Shown here piece by piece: positions 9,294 to 20,700 of a stretch of 64,000 nucleotides of DNA; position 1 is the stretch's first letter; each line of letters begins with the position of its first letter. The stretch is from Bacteroidales bacterium (GTDB lineage: Bacteria; Bacteroidota; Bacteroidia; Bacteroidales; VadinHA17). The stretch spans positions 21,660 through 85,659 of the forward strand of contig JALONR010000005.1 of NCBI GenBank assembly GCA_025454815.1. Direction: 5' to 3'. The position numbers and the translations under genes were made by a program. The notes under the pieces are model-generated. The model was given only the letters and a program-made list of their open reading frames with translations. It was not told the DNA's origin and did no database searches.

Positions 9294-10601
9294 TTGAAGA
9301 GGAAAGTAGCGTTTCATACACTGGGATGCAAGCTTAATTTTGCCGAAACCTCCACTATAGCCCGGACCTTTCCGGACGACAGGTTCGAGAGGGTGTCTCC
9401 GGACGGTCATGCAGATATCTATGTGATCAATACCTGCACAGTGACTGATGCGGCTGACAAAAAAACCAGGCAAACGGTCAGGAAATTCATTCACCGGAAT
9501 CCTGAGGCCTTTATCGCGGTCGTTGGCTGTTACGCCCAGCTGAGGAAGGAAGAAGCTGCAGCTATTGAAGGCGTGGACCTGGTGCTCGGTACATATGAAA
9601 AGTTTGACGTCGCTTCGTATATAGACAACCTGCAGAAACGCACCGCACCTGAGATTCATTCGTGCGAAAGTGTTGATACTGACGGATTCATGACCTCATG
9701 GTCTGCCGGTGACCGTACCCGCTCATTCCTCAAGGTGCAGGATGGATGTGACTACCATTGCTCTTATTGCACAGTTCCGCTGGCAAGAGGTAAGAGCAGA
9801 AACCCCTTCATCAGCGAGATAATTTCAGAAGCTGAAGCTATAGTCAGCAGCGGAGTAAGGGAGATTGTCCTCACCGGCGTAAACGTGGGCGACTTCGGTC
9901 GCAGCACCGGCGAGACCCTTGACCAGCTCCTCATGAGCCTCATTAAGGTCAGCGGGCTTCAGAGGCTCAGGCTCTCATCCATAGAACCCAATCTGCTTAC
10001 AGATCAGGTCATTGACCTCATTGCTTCGGAGAAAGTGTTGCTGCCGCATATACACATGCCGCTGCAGAGCGGAAATGACCGGATACTGGGGCTGATGCGA
10101 CGGCGCTACCGCCGGGAAGTTTTCCGTGACAGGGTTTTGAAGATAAGGGAACATATGCCGGATGCCGGTATCGGGGCAGATGTTATCGTCGGCTTCCCGG
10201 GAGAAACTCAGGAAGAACATACCGACACATACAGCTTTCTTGAGAGCTTACCCCTCTCCTATCTCCATGTCTTTGCCTTCTCGCCGAGACCGGGAACACC
10301 GGCGGCAGATCTTCCAGGTACTGTGAACAAACAGGAAAAGGATAGGCGGAGCCGCCAGCTGATAAGACTTTCTGAAAGCCGGCGCATGCAGTTCATGCGC
10401 AACGCCGGCGGACAGATCCACGAAGTCCTTTTTGAACAGAGAGGCCATGACGGAATGGTGGCCGGACTTACCGGAAACTACATAAGGGTACTCACACCCT
10501 GGGAGAAAGGACTTCCCGGAACAATCAGGAGAGTAATGCTGACAACCCTTCGCGATGATGCATCGATGAACGGCAGGATAACGGATACAATACAGTCATG
10601 A
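9294..10601 (+). CDS. mtaB: tRNA (t6A37)-methylthiotransferase MtaB
   Basis: UPF0004 N-terminus (TLGCKLNFAET), radical SAM CxxxCxxC (CDYHCSYCTVP), LTGVNVGDFG, TRAM-like C-terminus. TTG start. Confidence 0.9.
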   Translation: MKRKVAFHTLGCKLNFAETSTIARTFPDDRFERVSPDGHADIYVINTCTVTDAADKKTRQTVRKFIHRNPEAFIAVVGCYAQLRKEEAAAIEGVDLVLGTYEKFDVASYIDNLQKRTAPEIHSCESVDTDGFMTSWSAGDRTRSFLKVQDGCDYHCSYCTVPLARGKSRNPFISEIISEAEAIVSSGVREIVLTGVNVGDFGRSTGETLDQLLMSLIKVSGLQRLRLSSIEPNLLTDQVIDLIASEKVLLPHIHMPLQSGNDRILGLMRRRYRREVFRDRVLKIREHMPDAGIGADVIVGFPGETQEEHTDTYSFLESLPLSYLHVFAFSPRPGTPAADLPGTVNKQEKDRRSRQLIRLSESRRMQFMRNAGGQIHEVLFEQRGHDGMVAGLTGNYIRVLTPWEKGLPGTIRRVMLTTLRDDASMNGRITDTIQS

Positions 10602-11482
10602 ACCGTGCAGGCTTCTATATCTTCGTGGCATTGAGCTACCTGATAACCCTCCTTCCGATGCGGGCCCTGCACCTGCTGTCTGACCTGCTCTGGCCTTTCT
10701 TCTACCATGTGGTGAAATATCGCAGAAAGGTGGTTGAGAAAAACCTGAGAAATGCATTCCCGGAAAAGAGCCGGGAAGAACGGATAAAAATTGCAAAGAG
10801 ATTCTACAGGCACCTGACTGACATGATCATGGAGACCCTCAAGGCCATGCACATGACTCCTGAACAGATAAAAAAGAGATTCAGCGTGCCTGACACCTCT
10901 CTCACCGACAGGTTCTTCAGCGAAGGGCGTGATATAGTGGCACTGGGCAGCCATTACAATAACTGGGAGTGGATGTCAGCCCTCCAGCTATCCTCGAAGC
11001 ACAGGGTGATCACAATATATAAACCACTGAAGGACAAAAATTTTGACAGGTTCCTGCTGAAAATCAGAACAAGATTCGGTTTATGGGTCACTCCCATGAA
11101 TCACATAGCCAGGGACCTGGTTAAATGCAGGAATGAAAAGGTCCTCACTATGTCAGGATTCATCGGTGACCAGACTCCCCCTCCGGATGACAAAGCCTGC
11201 TGGACCACCTTCCTCAACCAGGACACAGGCTTTTACCGGGGAGCTGAGAAGGTGGCAATAAAGTACGACATGCCTGTGGTTTTTATTGACATTGTCAAGA
11301 GGAAAAGAAGTTTTTATGAGGTTGAGTATCACCTGTTATCCGAGCATCCGCGTGATGAGGAACCCAACGCAATCATAGCCCGGTATGCTGCAAAACTGGA
11401 GGAGGTTATCAGGTCCAGACCGGAGTACTGGCTGTGGTCACACCGCCGGTGGAAGTACAAAAAACCACAGCACAATGATTAA
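10598..11482 (+). CDS. Lipid A biosynthesis acyltransferase (LpxL/HtrB family)
   Basis: SHYNNWEW catalytic-type motif, YKPLKDKNFDRFL; ATGA overlap with mtaB. Confidence 0.85.
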   Translation: MNRAGFYIFVALSYLITLLPMRALHLLSDLLWPFFYHVVKYRRKVVEKNLRNAFPEKSREERIKIAKRFYRHLTDMIMETLKAMHMTPEQIKKRFSVPDTSLTDRFFSEGRDIVALGSHYNNWEWMSALQLSSKHRVITIYKPLKDKNFDRFLLKIRTRFGLWVTPMNHIARDLVKCRNEKVLTMSGFIGDQTPPPDDKACWTTFLNQDTGFYRGAEKVAIKYDMPVVFIDIVKRKRSFYEVEYHLLSEHPRDEEPNAIIARYAAKLEEVIRSRPEYWLWSHRRWKYKKPQHND

Positions 11483-12500
11483 GACAGCCGTAGTTATTCT
11501 CAACTGGAACGGAAGAAAATATCTTGAACTGTTTCTTCCGGGTGTGATTGCCAATACCCTGGCACATGACACCTCCGTCATTGTTGCCGACAACGGCTCG
11601 GAAGACGACTCTGTGAAATGGGTGACAGAAAACCACCCTGAAGTTCAGGTCATCAGGCTGGATGCCAACTACGGTTATGCCGGCGGATACAACAGGGCTC
11701 TGCAACATATTGATGCCGAATACTATATCCTCCTCAACTCTGATGTTGAGGTTGAGCCGGGATGGGCAGAGAAGCTCACGACATTCATGGACCTCCATCC
11801 CAATGTGGGGGCCTGCCAGCCGAAAATAAGATCCTATTCCAACCGGTCAGCCTTTGAATATGCAGGTGCTGCAGGCGGCTACATCGACAGGCTTGGTTAT
11901 CCCTTCTGCCGGGGACGGATACTTTCAACTGTTGAGGAAGACCAGGGCCAGTATGACGATAGCCGGGAGATCTTCTGGGCATCAGGCTCATGCCTGTTGG
12001 TGAGGGGCGCGGCGTTTGAACAATGCGATGGTTTTGATGAGTCGTTCTTCGTCCATATGGAAGAGATAGACCTCTGCTGGAGGATGCAGAACGCCGGATA
12101 TACCGTCTGCTACTTCCCCCACGCAGTTGTCTTCCATGTGGGAGGAGGCACACTCGGCTACGGTTCACCCTCAAAAATCTATTACAATTTCCGTAACAGC
12201 CTGATCATGATGGCCAAGAACCTCCCGGCAAGGCATCTCCGCCGGACCATCTTCATCAGGCAGCTTCTTGACGGACTTGCGGCAGTGATGCTTCTGTTTA
12301 CCGAAGGAAGGGCTGCAGCAGCCGCAGTGGCAAGGGCGCATCGTGATTTCAGGAGACATCGTACGGCAATCAGGACTTTCAGGTCGGTTACCCCGTACCC
12401 GGAAATCTTTCAACATCCGCATACCATGATGAACAAATACCTCATTTTTGAGTATTATGTACGCAGAAGAAAAATCTTCTCCGAACTGAAGTGGATCTGA
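11475..12500 (+). CDS. Glycosyltransferase family 2 (rhamnosyltransferase-like)
   Basis: MIKTAVVILNWNGRKYLELFLPGV...VIVADNGSEDDS...ILLNSDVEV. Confidence 0.85.
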   Translation: MIKTAVVILNWNGRKYLELFLPGVIANTLAHDTSVIVADNGSEDDSVKWVTENHPEVQVIRLDANYGYAGGYNRALQHIDAEYYILLNSDVEVEPGWAEKLTTFMDLHPNVGACQPKIRSYSNRSAFEYAGAAGGYIDRLGYPFCRGRILSTVEEDQGQYDDSREIFWASGSCLLVRGAAFEQCDGFDESFFVHMEEIDLCWRMQNAGYTVCYFPHAVVFHVGGGTLGYGSPSKIYYNFRNSLIMMAKNLPARHLRRTIFIRQLLDGLAAVMLLFTEGRAAAAAVARAHRDFRRHRTAIRTFRSVTPYPEIFQHPHTMMNKYLIFEYYVRRRKIFSELKWI

Positions 12501-13654
12501 ACAGAAAGCAACAAATGGCAATATTCCTGACGGTGGTAATGACCGTCTACATACTCGTTAACTACTACCTGTGGCTGAAGGGGCGGAGAGCTCTCGCCGG
12601 AGCAGGTTTCAACACCACATGGTACACGGCCGTATTTATTGTCCTGGCTTCAACCTTCGTCCTGGGCAAGTTCCTTGAACATACCTGGACCAACCTGCTG
12701 ACTGATATCCTGAACGTAACCGGTGGTTTCTGGATGGGGTTCATGCTGTATGGTTTCCTGGCCTGGCTGGCAGCCGACATCCTTCTGCTGATCCAGAAGC
12801 CGTTTCACATTGTGCCGGCAGAAGCCTTGCCAAAACTGCGACTGTGGATTTTCACGGGGATAACCTCCGGTGTTATCCTGCTGATAATCATCGGTTTCAT
12901 CAATGCAATCAGCCCCAGAACAAAAAGATATGACCTGGTTGTTGCAAAGGAAATTGCCTCCGGCGAACCGCTCCGGATAGTTGCAGTGTCAGATATCCAC
13001 CTCGGAAGCATCATCCGCAAGCGAAGCATGCGTCATCTCTCCGAGATGATCAGCGAAGAAAAGCCAGACCTGGTTTTGTTCCTCGGCGACCTCCTCGACG
13101 GAAGCATCGGTCCGGTACTTCGTGGAGACCTCCTCTCTTACCTTAAAATACCGCAACCCCGCTACGGCATCTATGCCATCACCGGGAACCATGAATTCAT
13201 GAGTGAACTTGGCAAATCGATCCCATATATTGAGAGCAAAGGGATCAGGGTCCTGAAGGATGAGGTCGTAAGGCTGGAGAATGGTGTCCAGGTAATTGGC
13301 CGGATTGACAGGACAGCCCTGCACACACACGGCAGCAGGCGCGAACCGCTTGAAAAACTGCTGGCTGAAACCAACACTGCAGCACCGATAATACTACTGG
13401 ACCACCAGCCCTATGACCTTTCATTGCTGGCAGGCACCCCTGTTGACCTGCAGATGTCGGGACACACTCACGACGGGCAGATGTGGCCGCTCAGTGTCAT
13501 CACAAAAAGGATGTTTGAACTCAGTCACGGCTATAGGATGTTCGGAAAGACACACGTAATCGTATCATCAGGATTTGGCATCTGGGGCCCGAGGATGCGG
13601 ATTGGTACGAGGCCTGAGATTCTTTCAGTCACACTTAAGGGCAGCTCAGAGTGA
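12491..13654 (+). CDS. Membrane-anchored metallophosphoesterase
   Basis: N-terminal TM helices then VAVSDIHLGSI, FLGDLLDG, ITGNHEF, QMSGHTHDGQMWP. Confidence 0.85.
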   Translation: MDLNRKQQMAIFLTVVMTVYILVNYYLWLKGRRALAGAGFNTTWYTAVFIVLASTFVLGKFLEHTWTNLLTDILNVTGGFWMGFMLYGFLAWLAADILLLIQKPFHIVPAEALPKLRLWIFTGITSGVILLIIIGFINAISPRTKRYDLVVAKEIASGEPLRIVAVSDIHLGSIIRKRSMRHLSEMISEEKPDLVLFLGDLLDGSIGPVLRGDLLSYLKIPQPRYGIYAITGNHEFMSELGKSIPYIESKGIRVLKDEVVRLENGVQVIGRIDRTALHTHGSRREPLEKLLAETNTAAPIILLDHQPYDLSLLAGTPVDLQMSGHTHDGQMWPLSVITKRMFELSHGYRMFGKTHVIVSSGFGIWGPRMRIGTRPEILSVTLKGSSE

Positions 13655-14980
13655 AGGAAATACCTTCTCAAGCATAATACCCCTTGACCCTTTTACAAGT
13701 ATAGTATACCCCTGCGGGTTTTCAGCCTTAAGCCATTCAGCGGCTTCCTCAGATGTGGGAAAAAACTCCGCCTGTAATCCGCCCGGAGTTCCGGCAGCTA
13801 AGAGTTGCTCTGACTGGAATGCGGCTGCCGCCTCCCTGAACAACGGTCCGACCAGCACCGCCCGTATGCCGGGAAGACTGATCAGTTGCCTGATGACCGC
13901 CTCGTGTCCCGGTCTGCTCTCACTTCCCAGCTCCAGCATATCGCCCAGGATGACCATCTTTTTTTCTGCCTTCAGCCCGGCAAAGGAGGAAATGGCTTTC
14001 TCCATGCTCGACGGGTTTGCATTGTAGGCATCACGAATTACCGTATTCTTTCCTGTCTGCGTTACCTGGGAACGGTTGTTTGACGGACGGTATGATGAAA
14101 CCGCATCAATAATACCGCTTACAGGAACATCAAACAGCAGCCCTGCAGCCATGGCAGCCCTGACATTATCTATATTGTACCGGCCAAAGAGACCTGTCTC
14201 AAAGCGGTGAACAACCCCGTCAATGGTTGCGCTGACCCTGAGAACCATCCCTTCATCATCATCAGGTCCGGCGCTGAGACTGTGGCTTCCGGGCTCCGAG
14301 TACGGTACAGCCCGTGCCATCCCCGCCACAAGCCCGGAGAGAACATTATTTTCGTCGTTGTAAATGACCGTACCGCCGTTGGCCCCGAGCCAACGGTAAA
14401 GCTCAGACTTTGCCTTCCGTACATTTTCAAACGAGCCAAACCCTTCAATATGTGCCCTGCCAATGTTTGTTATCAGGCCGTGGGTCGGCATGGCAATCCT
14501 GCAAAGGGCATCAATCTCACCCATATGGTTGGCTCCCATCTCCACCACAAGGAAGGAGACATCGTCAGGTGCGCTCAGAAGAGTAAGCGGTACCCCGATG
14601 TGATTGTTGAAGTTTCCGGCAGTACTGTGCACCTTCCCCTTCCTGGACAGAACCGCTGTAACCAGTTCCTTGGTAGTGGTCTTTCCGTTGGTTCCCGTTA
14701 TGGCAATGACGGGCATCTTCAGCCGGAGCCTGTGACTGGCCGCCAGGGCAGCCATAGTCTCAAGAACATCCCTGACAACCACAATTCCTTCGCCGTCAAG
14801 TGAAGGGTCATCCACAACGGCGGCCAGCGCCCCCGCATCAATGGCCGCTGCAGCATGCCTGTTGCCGTCATGTGTCGGACCCCTGAGGGCAAAGAAAATC
14901 TCTCCTTTCCTTATTGTCCTTGAATCTGTTGTTACGCCCGCCGATCTGCGGTACAGCCTATATAAGCTTTCAATATCCAT
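13646..14980 (-). CDS. murF: UDP-N-acetylmuramoyl-tripeptide--D-alanyl-D-alanine ligase
   Basis: ITGTNGKTTTKELVTAVL, TDSRTIRKGEIFFALRG; located next to gldJ as in other Bacteroidota. Confidence 0.92.
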   Translation of the reverse strand: MDIESLYRLYRRSAGVTTDSRTIRKGEIFFALRGPTHDGNRHAAAAIDAGALAAVVDDPSLDGEGIVVVRDVLETMAALAASHRLRLKMPVIAITGTNGKTTTKELVTAVLSRKGKVHSTAGNFNNHIGVPLTLLSAPDDVSFLVVEMGANHMGEIDALCRIAMPTHGLITNIGRAHIEGFGSFENVRKAKSELYRWLGANGGTVIYNDENNVLSGLVAGMARAVPYSEPGSHSLSAGPDDDEGMVLRVSATIDGVVHRFETGLFGRYNIDNVRAAMAAGLLFDVPVSGIIDAVSSYRPSNNRSQVTQTGKNTVIRDAYNANPSSMEKAISSFAGLKAEKKMVILGDMLELGSESRPGHEAVIRQLISLPGIRAVLVGPLFREAAAAFQSEQLLAAGTPGGLQAEFFPTSEEAAEWLKAENPQGYTILVKGSRGIMLEKVFPSL

Positions 14981-15046
14981 ATTCCCTGTCTTGTCTGAGG
15001 AAAACGCCGGTCAGTGACTGCGAAGTAACACAAAAACTTTCAAAAC

Positions 15047-15130
15047 AAAAGAGGCAGCCTCATTCTGACCTGAGACAACCTCTTAATGAAAAGAGGCTGT
15101 CTCTTTCTGATTTGAGACAGCCTCTTTATG
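15047..15130 (-). terminator. Tandem pair of intrinsic-terminator-like hairpins (2 x 42 bp) downstream of gldJ
   Basis: AAAAGAGGCAGCCTCATTCTGACCTGAGACAACCTCTTAATG followed by AAAAGAGGCTGTCTCTTTCTGATTTGAGACAGCCTCTTTATG; the second has a 14-bp perfect stem (15090-15103 / 15114-15127). Confidence 0.75.
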
Positions 15131-15146
15131 TTTTGATTAAGGAAGA

Positions 15147-16634
15147 TTACAATCCTGCGGGACTTCCAACCCTGATCATTGCGCACCTGAATCCAAGGTC
15201 ATCACGTGATGCCTCCTGGTCAAGGAAACGGCGGGTTGAGGGATTGAGCCAGTAAGCCCTGTCCTTCCATGATCCGCCCTTGATAACCCTTGCCCTGTCA
15301 TTGACAAGAGTCACATAGTCATTGTCAACCTCGTTCTGTGAGTACATCCTTTCTGTCTGGGGAAGGTCGGCATTGCCTGACCACTCAAGGCTCGAGGAGA
15401 TGCTTGAGATCACGTCGCCGTCGAGGTAGTTCCTGTAATCAGATTTCTGATAGTTATACCTGTTGGCCACATCCTCAGCCCTGACGGTATCGATCTGCAG
15501 CCTGCCCAGCCTGTCCTTCTCAACCACCTGTCCGTTGGCATCGCGCCTCAGGTCGGTGAATACGTTGCCCCTGAACGGGTTGAACATATCAACATCTTCT
15601 GATGAGAGCGGACGGTAAACATCCTGCACCCATTCGTTTACGTTTCCTGCCATGCAGTAGAGGCCATAGTCATTGGGCCAGTATGATCTTACGTCAACGG
15701 TGATGCTACCGGCATCGTTGAGGTTGCCTGCCACACCCATCATGTCACCGCGTCCGCGGACGAAGTTTGCCATGAATTCGCCCCTGTACTTGGGAGCTGC
15801 GTTGCGGACGTTGTGTCCGTCCCATGGATAAATTGCCCTTTCATAGATACGCTCCTCAAAGGTGTTTCCCCTGAGGCCGTAGGCGGCAAATTCCCACTCA
15901 GCTTCCGTCGGGAGGCGGTAACGGGGCAGCAGTATACCATCTTCCTGGCGCACGCGGGGATGAAGTTCATCTACCCTCTGACCGGGAACACCCTCATATT
16001 GCCCTGCAAGATATGACTCGGTATTGAAGTTGTTTGCTCCTGACTGCTCAACATTGGCATCCTGCCATTTGCTGTCAAGAAGGATCTGCTCATTGACCCT
16101 GTCAGTACGCCATACGCAGTAGTCATTGGCCTGCAGCCAGCTCACACCCACAACAGGATAGTTGTTATAGGAGGGGTGGCGGAAGTAATACTGCACATAA
16201 GGCTCATTGAAGGCCAGCGGACTTCTCCACACCAGCGTGTCAGGAAGAGCGCGGCGATGAACCTCGGGATAATCACTGTATACCCTCCTGAGCCAGTACA
16301 GGTATTCACGATAGTCGAGATTGGTGATTTCCGTCTCATCCATATAGAAAGATGATACGGTGACCCTGCGGGGTGAGTTGTTCCAGTCAAACATCACGTC
16401 CTGTTCAACCCTTCCCATTGTGAAGGTGCCTCCCTCAATAAGTACCAGGTTGGGACCGGTGATCTGCTCTGATGCCTCCCCTATCGGGTAGCCCAGGTCA
16501 TTGACATCACTCGATTTGGGATCCCTGTAGCTCCAGCCAGTAGTCGGAGATACATTATCCTGCTTCCCTCCCTTGCAGGAAAAGAGGAAGAGAGCAACAA
16601 CTACAAAAACCGGTAAAGCTCTGAGTTTATACAT
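15147..16634 (-). CDS. gldJ: Gliding motility / type IX secretion lipoprotein GldJ (FGE-sulfatase fold)
   Basis: Lipoprotein signal (FLFSCKGG), FGE fold motifs (GGTFTMG, RLPTEAEWEFAAYG, GNVNEWVQDVY, RVIKGGSW); synteny with murF, porU and porV. Confidence 0.85.
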   Translation of the reverse strand: MYKLRALPVFVVVALFLFSCKGGKQDNVSPTTGWSYRDPKSSDVNDLGYPIGEASEQITGPNLVLIEGGTFTMGRVEQDVMFDWNNSPRRVTVSSFYMDETEITNLDYREYLYWLRRVYSDYPEVHRRALPDTLVWRSPLAFNEPYVQYYFRHPSYNNYPVVGVSWLQANDYCVWRTDRVNEQILLDSKWQDANVEQSGANNFNTESYLAGQYEGVPGQRVDELHPRVRQEDGILLPRYRLPTEAEWEFAAYGLRGNTFEERIYERAIYPWDGHNVRNAAPKYRGEFMANFVRGRGDMMGVAGNLNDAGSITVDVRSYWPNDYGLYCMAGNVNEWVQDVYRPLSSEDVDMFNPFRGNVFTDLRRDANGQVVEKDRLGRLQIDTVRAEDVANRYNYQKSDYRNYLDGDVISSISSSLEWSGNADLPQTERMYSQNEVDNDYVTLVNDRARVIKGGSWKDRAYWLNPSTRRFLDQEASRDDLGFRCAMIRVGSPAGL

Positions 16635-16708
16635 AGCAATATAAGGTTTACTTGATTACTTTTTCAATTTAAATTTTTGCTCATTTAGAAAACTCTGCAC
16701 CAAAATAA

Positions 16709-17683
16709 CTACAAACCGGGCAACTTTATTATGTGGATCACCCTTCTTTTTTCAACATTTCCGAAACTTAACCCTGCCCCGGCCCTGATGATTGCCGTTC
16801 CCCCGAATGAGGAGTCTCCCCCTGCCAGGATGTAATTATATGATAATGTGATCTTTATTGAAGACATTTCCCACCCCGCAGAGACACCTGCAGAGGTAAA
16901 ACCGCCATTTACATGCCAGAGTGACAGGGCGCCGGAAAGTTCCCTCCATGATACTTCACTGCCTAAATAAACAGTGAACCGGTCTCCCTGTACAAGCATG
17001 GCCGCTGATGGGATGAAGGAAATCTCCTTTTCACGCGGACTTAAAGCCACACCTCCGGTAAACGTATAGAGACGGTTTATCCTGTTGTGATCAAGGTCAT
17101 CATCGCTGAGCGAAGGCCTGGTGAGGTGCATCACGGATACCCCTCCGTACCAGGGGCCTGATGAGACAGTAAAGCCAGTGCCAAGATCGAATCGTATCAA
17201 CGGAGCCGGACTGATATATTCTGTTCCTCCTCCGGTGATTCCCCTGAATGGATCAATGTCATCCGGCAGGATGACAGAACCGGTTCTTATGCCTCGTGTT
17301 ATAACCGAGGCAGTAAGACCAGCTGTGACATAAACATCTCTTCCTGCCCTGAAATGATATGCATAAGAAGCGCCTCCCCTCAGATCATTCATGATATCAC
17401 CCAGCATGTCATCCGTTACCCATACACCTGCTCCTCCGTGCAGTGAACTGAAGTAAGCGTCATATGACGCATGGAAAGATCTGAGGCCGAATCCGTTGCC
17501 GGGGAAAAATGAAAAAGCGGAAATGTTCAGGGAGGGGGCACCGCCTGCACCTGTAAAACCCGGATTGTACATCATCTGCATACCGGATACGGACCCGTAC
17601 CAGGAGTCCTGGCCGCTGAGCGAAGTAATCCCTAAAAGAAGTGCGCCTATGAGAGTCCTGTACCTGAGTTTCATGATTGCCAT
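16709..17683 (-). CDS. PorP/SprF family type IX secretion system membrane protein
   Basis: Signal peptide, MQMMYNPGFTGAGG (typical PorP/SprF N-terminus), C-terminal barrel strands. Confidence 0.8.
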   Translation of the reverse strand: MAIMKLRYRTLIGALLLGITSLSGQDSWYGSVSGMQMMYNPGFTGAGGAPSLNISAFSFFPGNGFGLRSFHASYDAYFSSLHGGAGVWVTDDMLGDIMNDLRGGASYAYHFRAGRDVYVTAGLTASVITRGIRTGSVILPDDIDPFRGITGGGTEYISPAPLIRFDLGTGFTVSSGPWYGGVSVMHLTRPSLSDDDLDHNRINRLYTFTGGVALSPREKEISFIPSAAMLVQGDRFTVYLGSEVSWRELSGALSLWHVNGGFTSAGVSAGWEMSSIKITLSYNYILAGGDSSFGGTAIIRAGAGLSFGNVEKRRVIHIIKLPGL

Positions 17684-17773
17684 CCGAAATAGTCAACGCT
17701 GCCCTGACATCATTATTTTATGCCATGCAGCCTCTATACGGGAGCAAAGATAAGTGACTTGATTATCTTTGCG

Positions 17774-20700
17774 ATGATGGGAATGAAAAGTCTTGCATCG
17801 GGTCTTATGGTACTGCTCACCTCGGTGACTGCCGTGTCGCAGGACTATGCAGGCACATCAGTGCTGGGGAGCGGCAGGTGGACAAAGTTTGCGGTAACGG
17901 AAGAAGGGGTCTACAGGATTGACTATTCCCGCATACGCGAAATGGGGTTCCCGGATCCCTCATCGGTGGTACTGTATGGCAATAACACCGGCCAGCTCTC
18001 ATTCCAGAACGACGGAAGCGCACCGGATGATCTCAGGACGATTGCCGTTATGACCGAAAAGGGGAGTGACGGTGTTTTCAATGAGGGCGACTACCTTCTC
18101 TTCTATGCCGAAGGAACCCACCGGTGGATCCCTGACACGGATTCAGGGGAGTTCAGGTTCCTGAGGCATCACTACTCGGATACTGCATGGTATTTCATGA
18201 CATCACGGGCGGGAGGAGCGCCAACAATTGAACAGGAAACACCACCGGCAGCCTCACCCACATTGTTCTCCTCCGCCACGGATCTCTTCATAAGGCATGA
18301 ACGCGAGGATGTCAACCTGATCAGATCAGGCAGGGAGTGGTACCAGCAGGTGGTACCGGGAATCCAGAACCTCGTAGGATTGGGCCTTACCGACATTTTA
18401 ACCACGGAGAGGATAAAACTCACTGTAAGGGTTCTTGCCCGCTCTGACACACAGACATCGTTCTCCCTCAGGCAGGGGAGTGACGCTGTCAGGACCATAA
18501 CACTTGCCCCGGTGACCACGACCGATCTCAACGGTCTCTTCGCGGAATCGGCAACAATAACAGATTCTGTATTCCCCTCATCGGGTTCACCCTCGTTCAG
18601 CCTCACCTTCTCATCCGGTGGTAACATGGCAGCAACAGGCTACATTGACTATGCAGACTTCAGGGCAAGAGCCTCCCTGGTCTGGAGGGGGAGCCAGCTC
18701 ACCATCAGGGACAGCCGTTCGGTGGGTCATGCAGCCATCACCAGGTTCACCGTTGAGGGATCACCTTCACTCATGGTCTGGGACGTTTCCGATCCTTTTG
18801 CCCCTCTGGCATTGCAGGCGTCAGCATCTGGCAATAACACAGTTTTCACGGCAGCAACTGACAGCCTGAGAAAATTCGTGGTTTTCAGTACTGCAAGCCT
18901 GAAAAAGCCCGCAAGGAGCACTGCGGTACCCAACCAGGACCTGCATGGCATTGCTCCTGCTGAAATGATCATAGTAACACACCCGCTGTTCAGGAATTAC
19001 GCAGAGCAACTTGCCGGTCTGCATCTTGATGATGACGGCATGGAGTCGGTACTGGTTACCCCGGAACAGATCTACAATGAGTTTTCAGGAGGAATACCCG
19101 ATGCCGTGGCAATCAGGAATTTCCTCAGGATGATACGCCACTGGGGCAATGAAACCGGGTCACCGGTCAGGTACCTGCTGCTTTTCGGAGATGGCTCGTA
19201 TGAGAACAAGACCCAGCCCCCGGGGAACAGCTCCTTCATCCCGACATGGCAGTCAGTAAACTCCACGGTAGGTGTACTCTCCTTCACCTCGGACGATTTC
19301 TACGGACTTCTTGATGACGGCGAAGGGGAAGCCGACGGGTTCCTTGATCTCGGAATAGGCAGGCTGCCCGCCTATGATACCACATCAGCCGGAATCATGG
19401 TAAGAAAGATCGCCTCTTATATCTCCGGCCGGAACCAGGGCTCCTGGCGGAATACAATCTGCCTGGTGGCAGACGATGAAGACTCCAACCTGCATATGTT
19501 CGATGCCGAGGGGCTGGCAGAATCAGCCTCTGCCTCCGTGCCTGCGCTGACAGTTGAAAAGATTTACCTGGATGCCTTCCGCCAGGTGACCACGGTAACA
19601 GGTGACTCCTACCCTGATGCATCCAGGGCTGTTGATGACAGGATGGCGGCCGGTTGCCTGATAATGAATTATGTGGGTCATGGAAACGAATCAGGACTGG
19701 CTCATGAAAGAGTCATCAGGACTGACAACATCAACTCCTGGAAAAACAGCATGATGCTTCCTCTTTTCATAACGGCCACCTGCGAGTTTTCACGGTTTGA
19801 CGATGTTGATATAAACCGCTCCCAGGGAACCATAGCCCCTAAGACATCTGCCGGTGAGATGGTCCTGCTTAATCCTGACGGTGGCGGCATCGCTCTTATG
19901 AGCACTACCAGGGTGGTATATTCGGCTCCCAACTACACCCTCAACCGCGGGATTTATGACTTCGCCTTTCGCAGTGCACCTGACGGAAGATCCATGAGGC
20001 TGGGAGACATCATAAGACAGGCAAAGGTAAGCTCAGGAACAGGAATGAACAAAAGGAACTTCCTCCTCCTGGGTGATCCCGCGCTCAGGCTCGCATGGCC
20101 GGTTGACGGGAAAGTAGTGACTGACAGCATAAACGGCATTCACATCTCATTGCCCACAGACACTCTTAAGGCCCTGTCACTTGTGACCATCAGCGGCCAC
20201 CTTGAGGATAGCAGCGGAAACCTTAAGTCAGGATTCAACGGTACAGTAGAGGCAACCGTGTCAGACAAACCCGGAGTTATAAGCACTCTGGCCAATGACG
20301 GAGGTTCATCCATGTCCTTTCCCGTAAACGGCAATGTGCTCTTCAGGGGAACAACATCAGTCGCGGGCGGCAGATTCAGCTTTTCATTCATCGTGCCGCT
20401 TGACATTAACTACAGCTACGGCCCGGGCTCAGTCAGGTACTATGCTTACGACGGCAATACTGACCTGAACGGAAGCTTCGGGGGAATAACTGTAGGTGGC
20501 TTCTCGGAGGCAGCCATGGATGACACCGGGGGGCCGGTGATAAGGCTCTTCATGAATGATACCCTTTTCAACGAGGGAGGGGTCACTGACACCTCTCCAA
20601 TCCTGCTGGCGCTGATCAGTGACAGGTCAGGTATCAACGCAACCGGAACTGGTATCGGGCATGACATAATAGCCTGGCTTGACGATGACATTCGCGGAGC

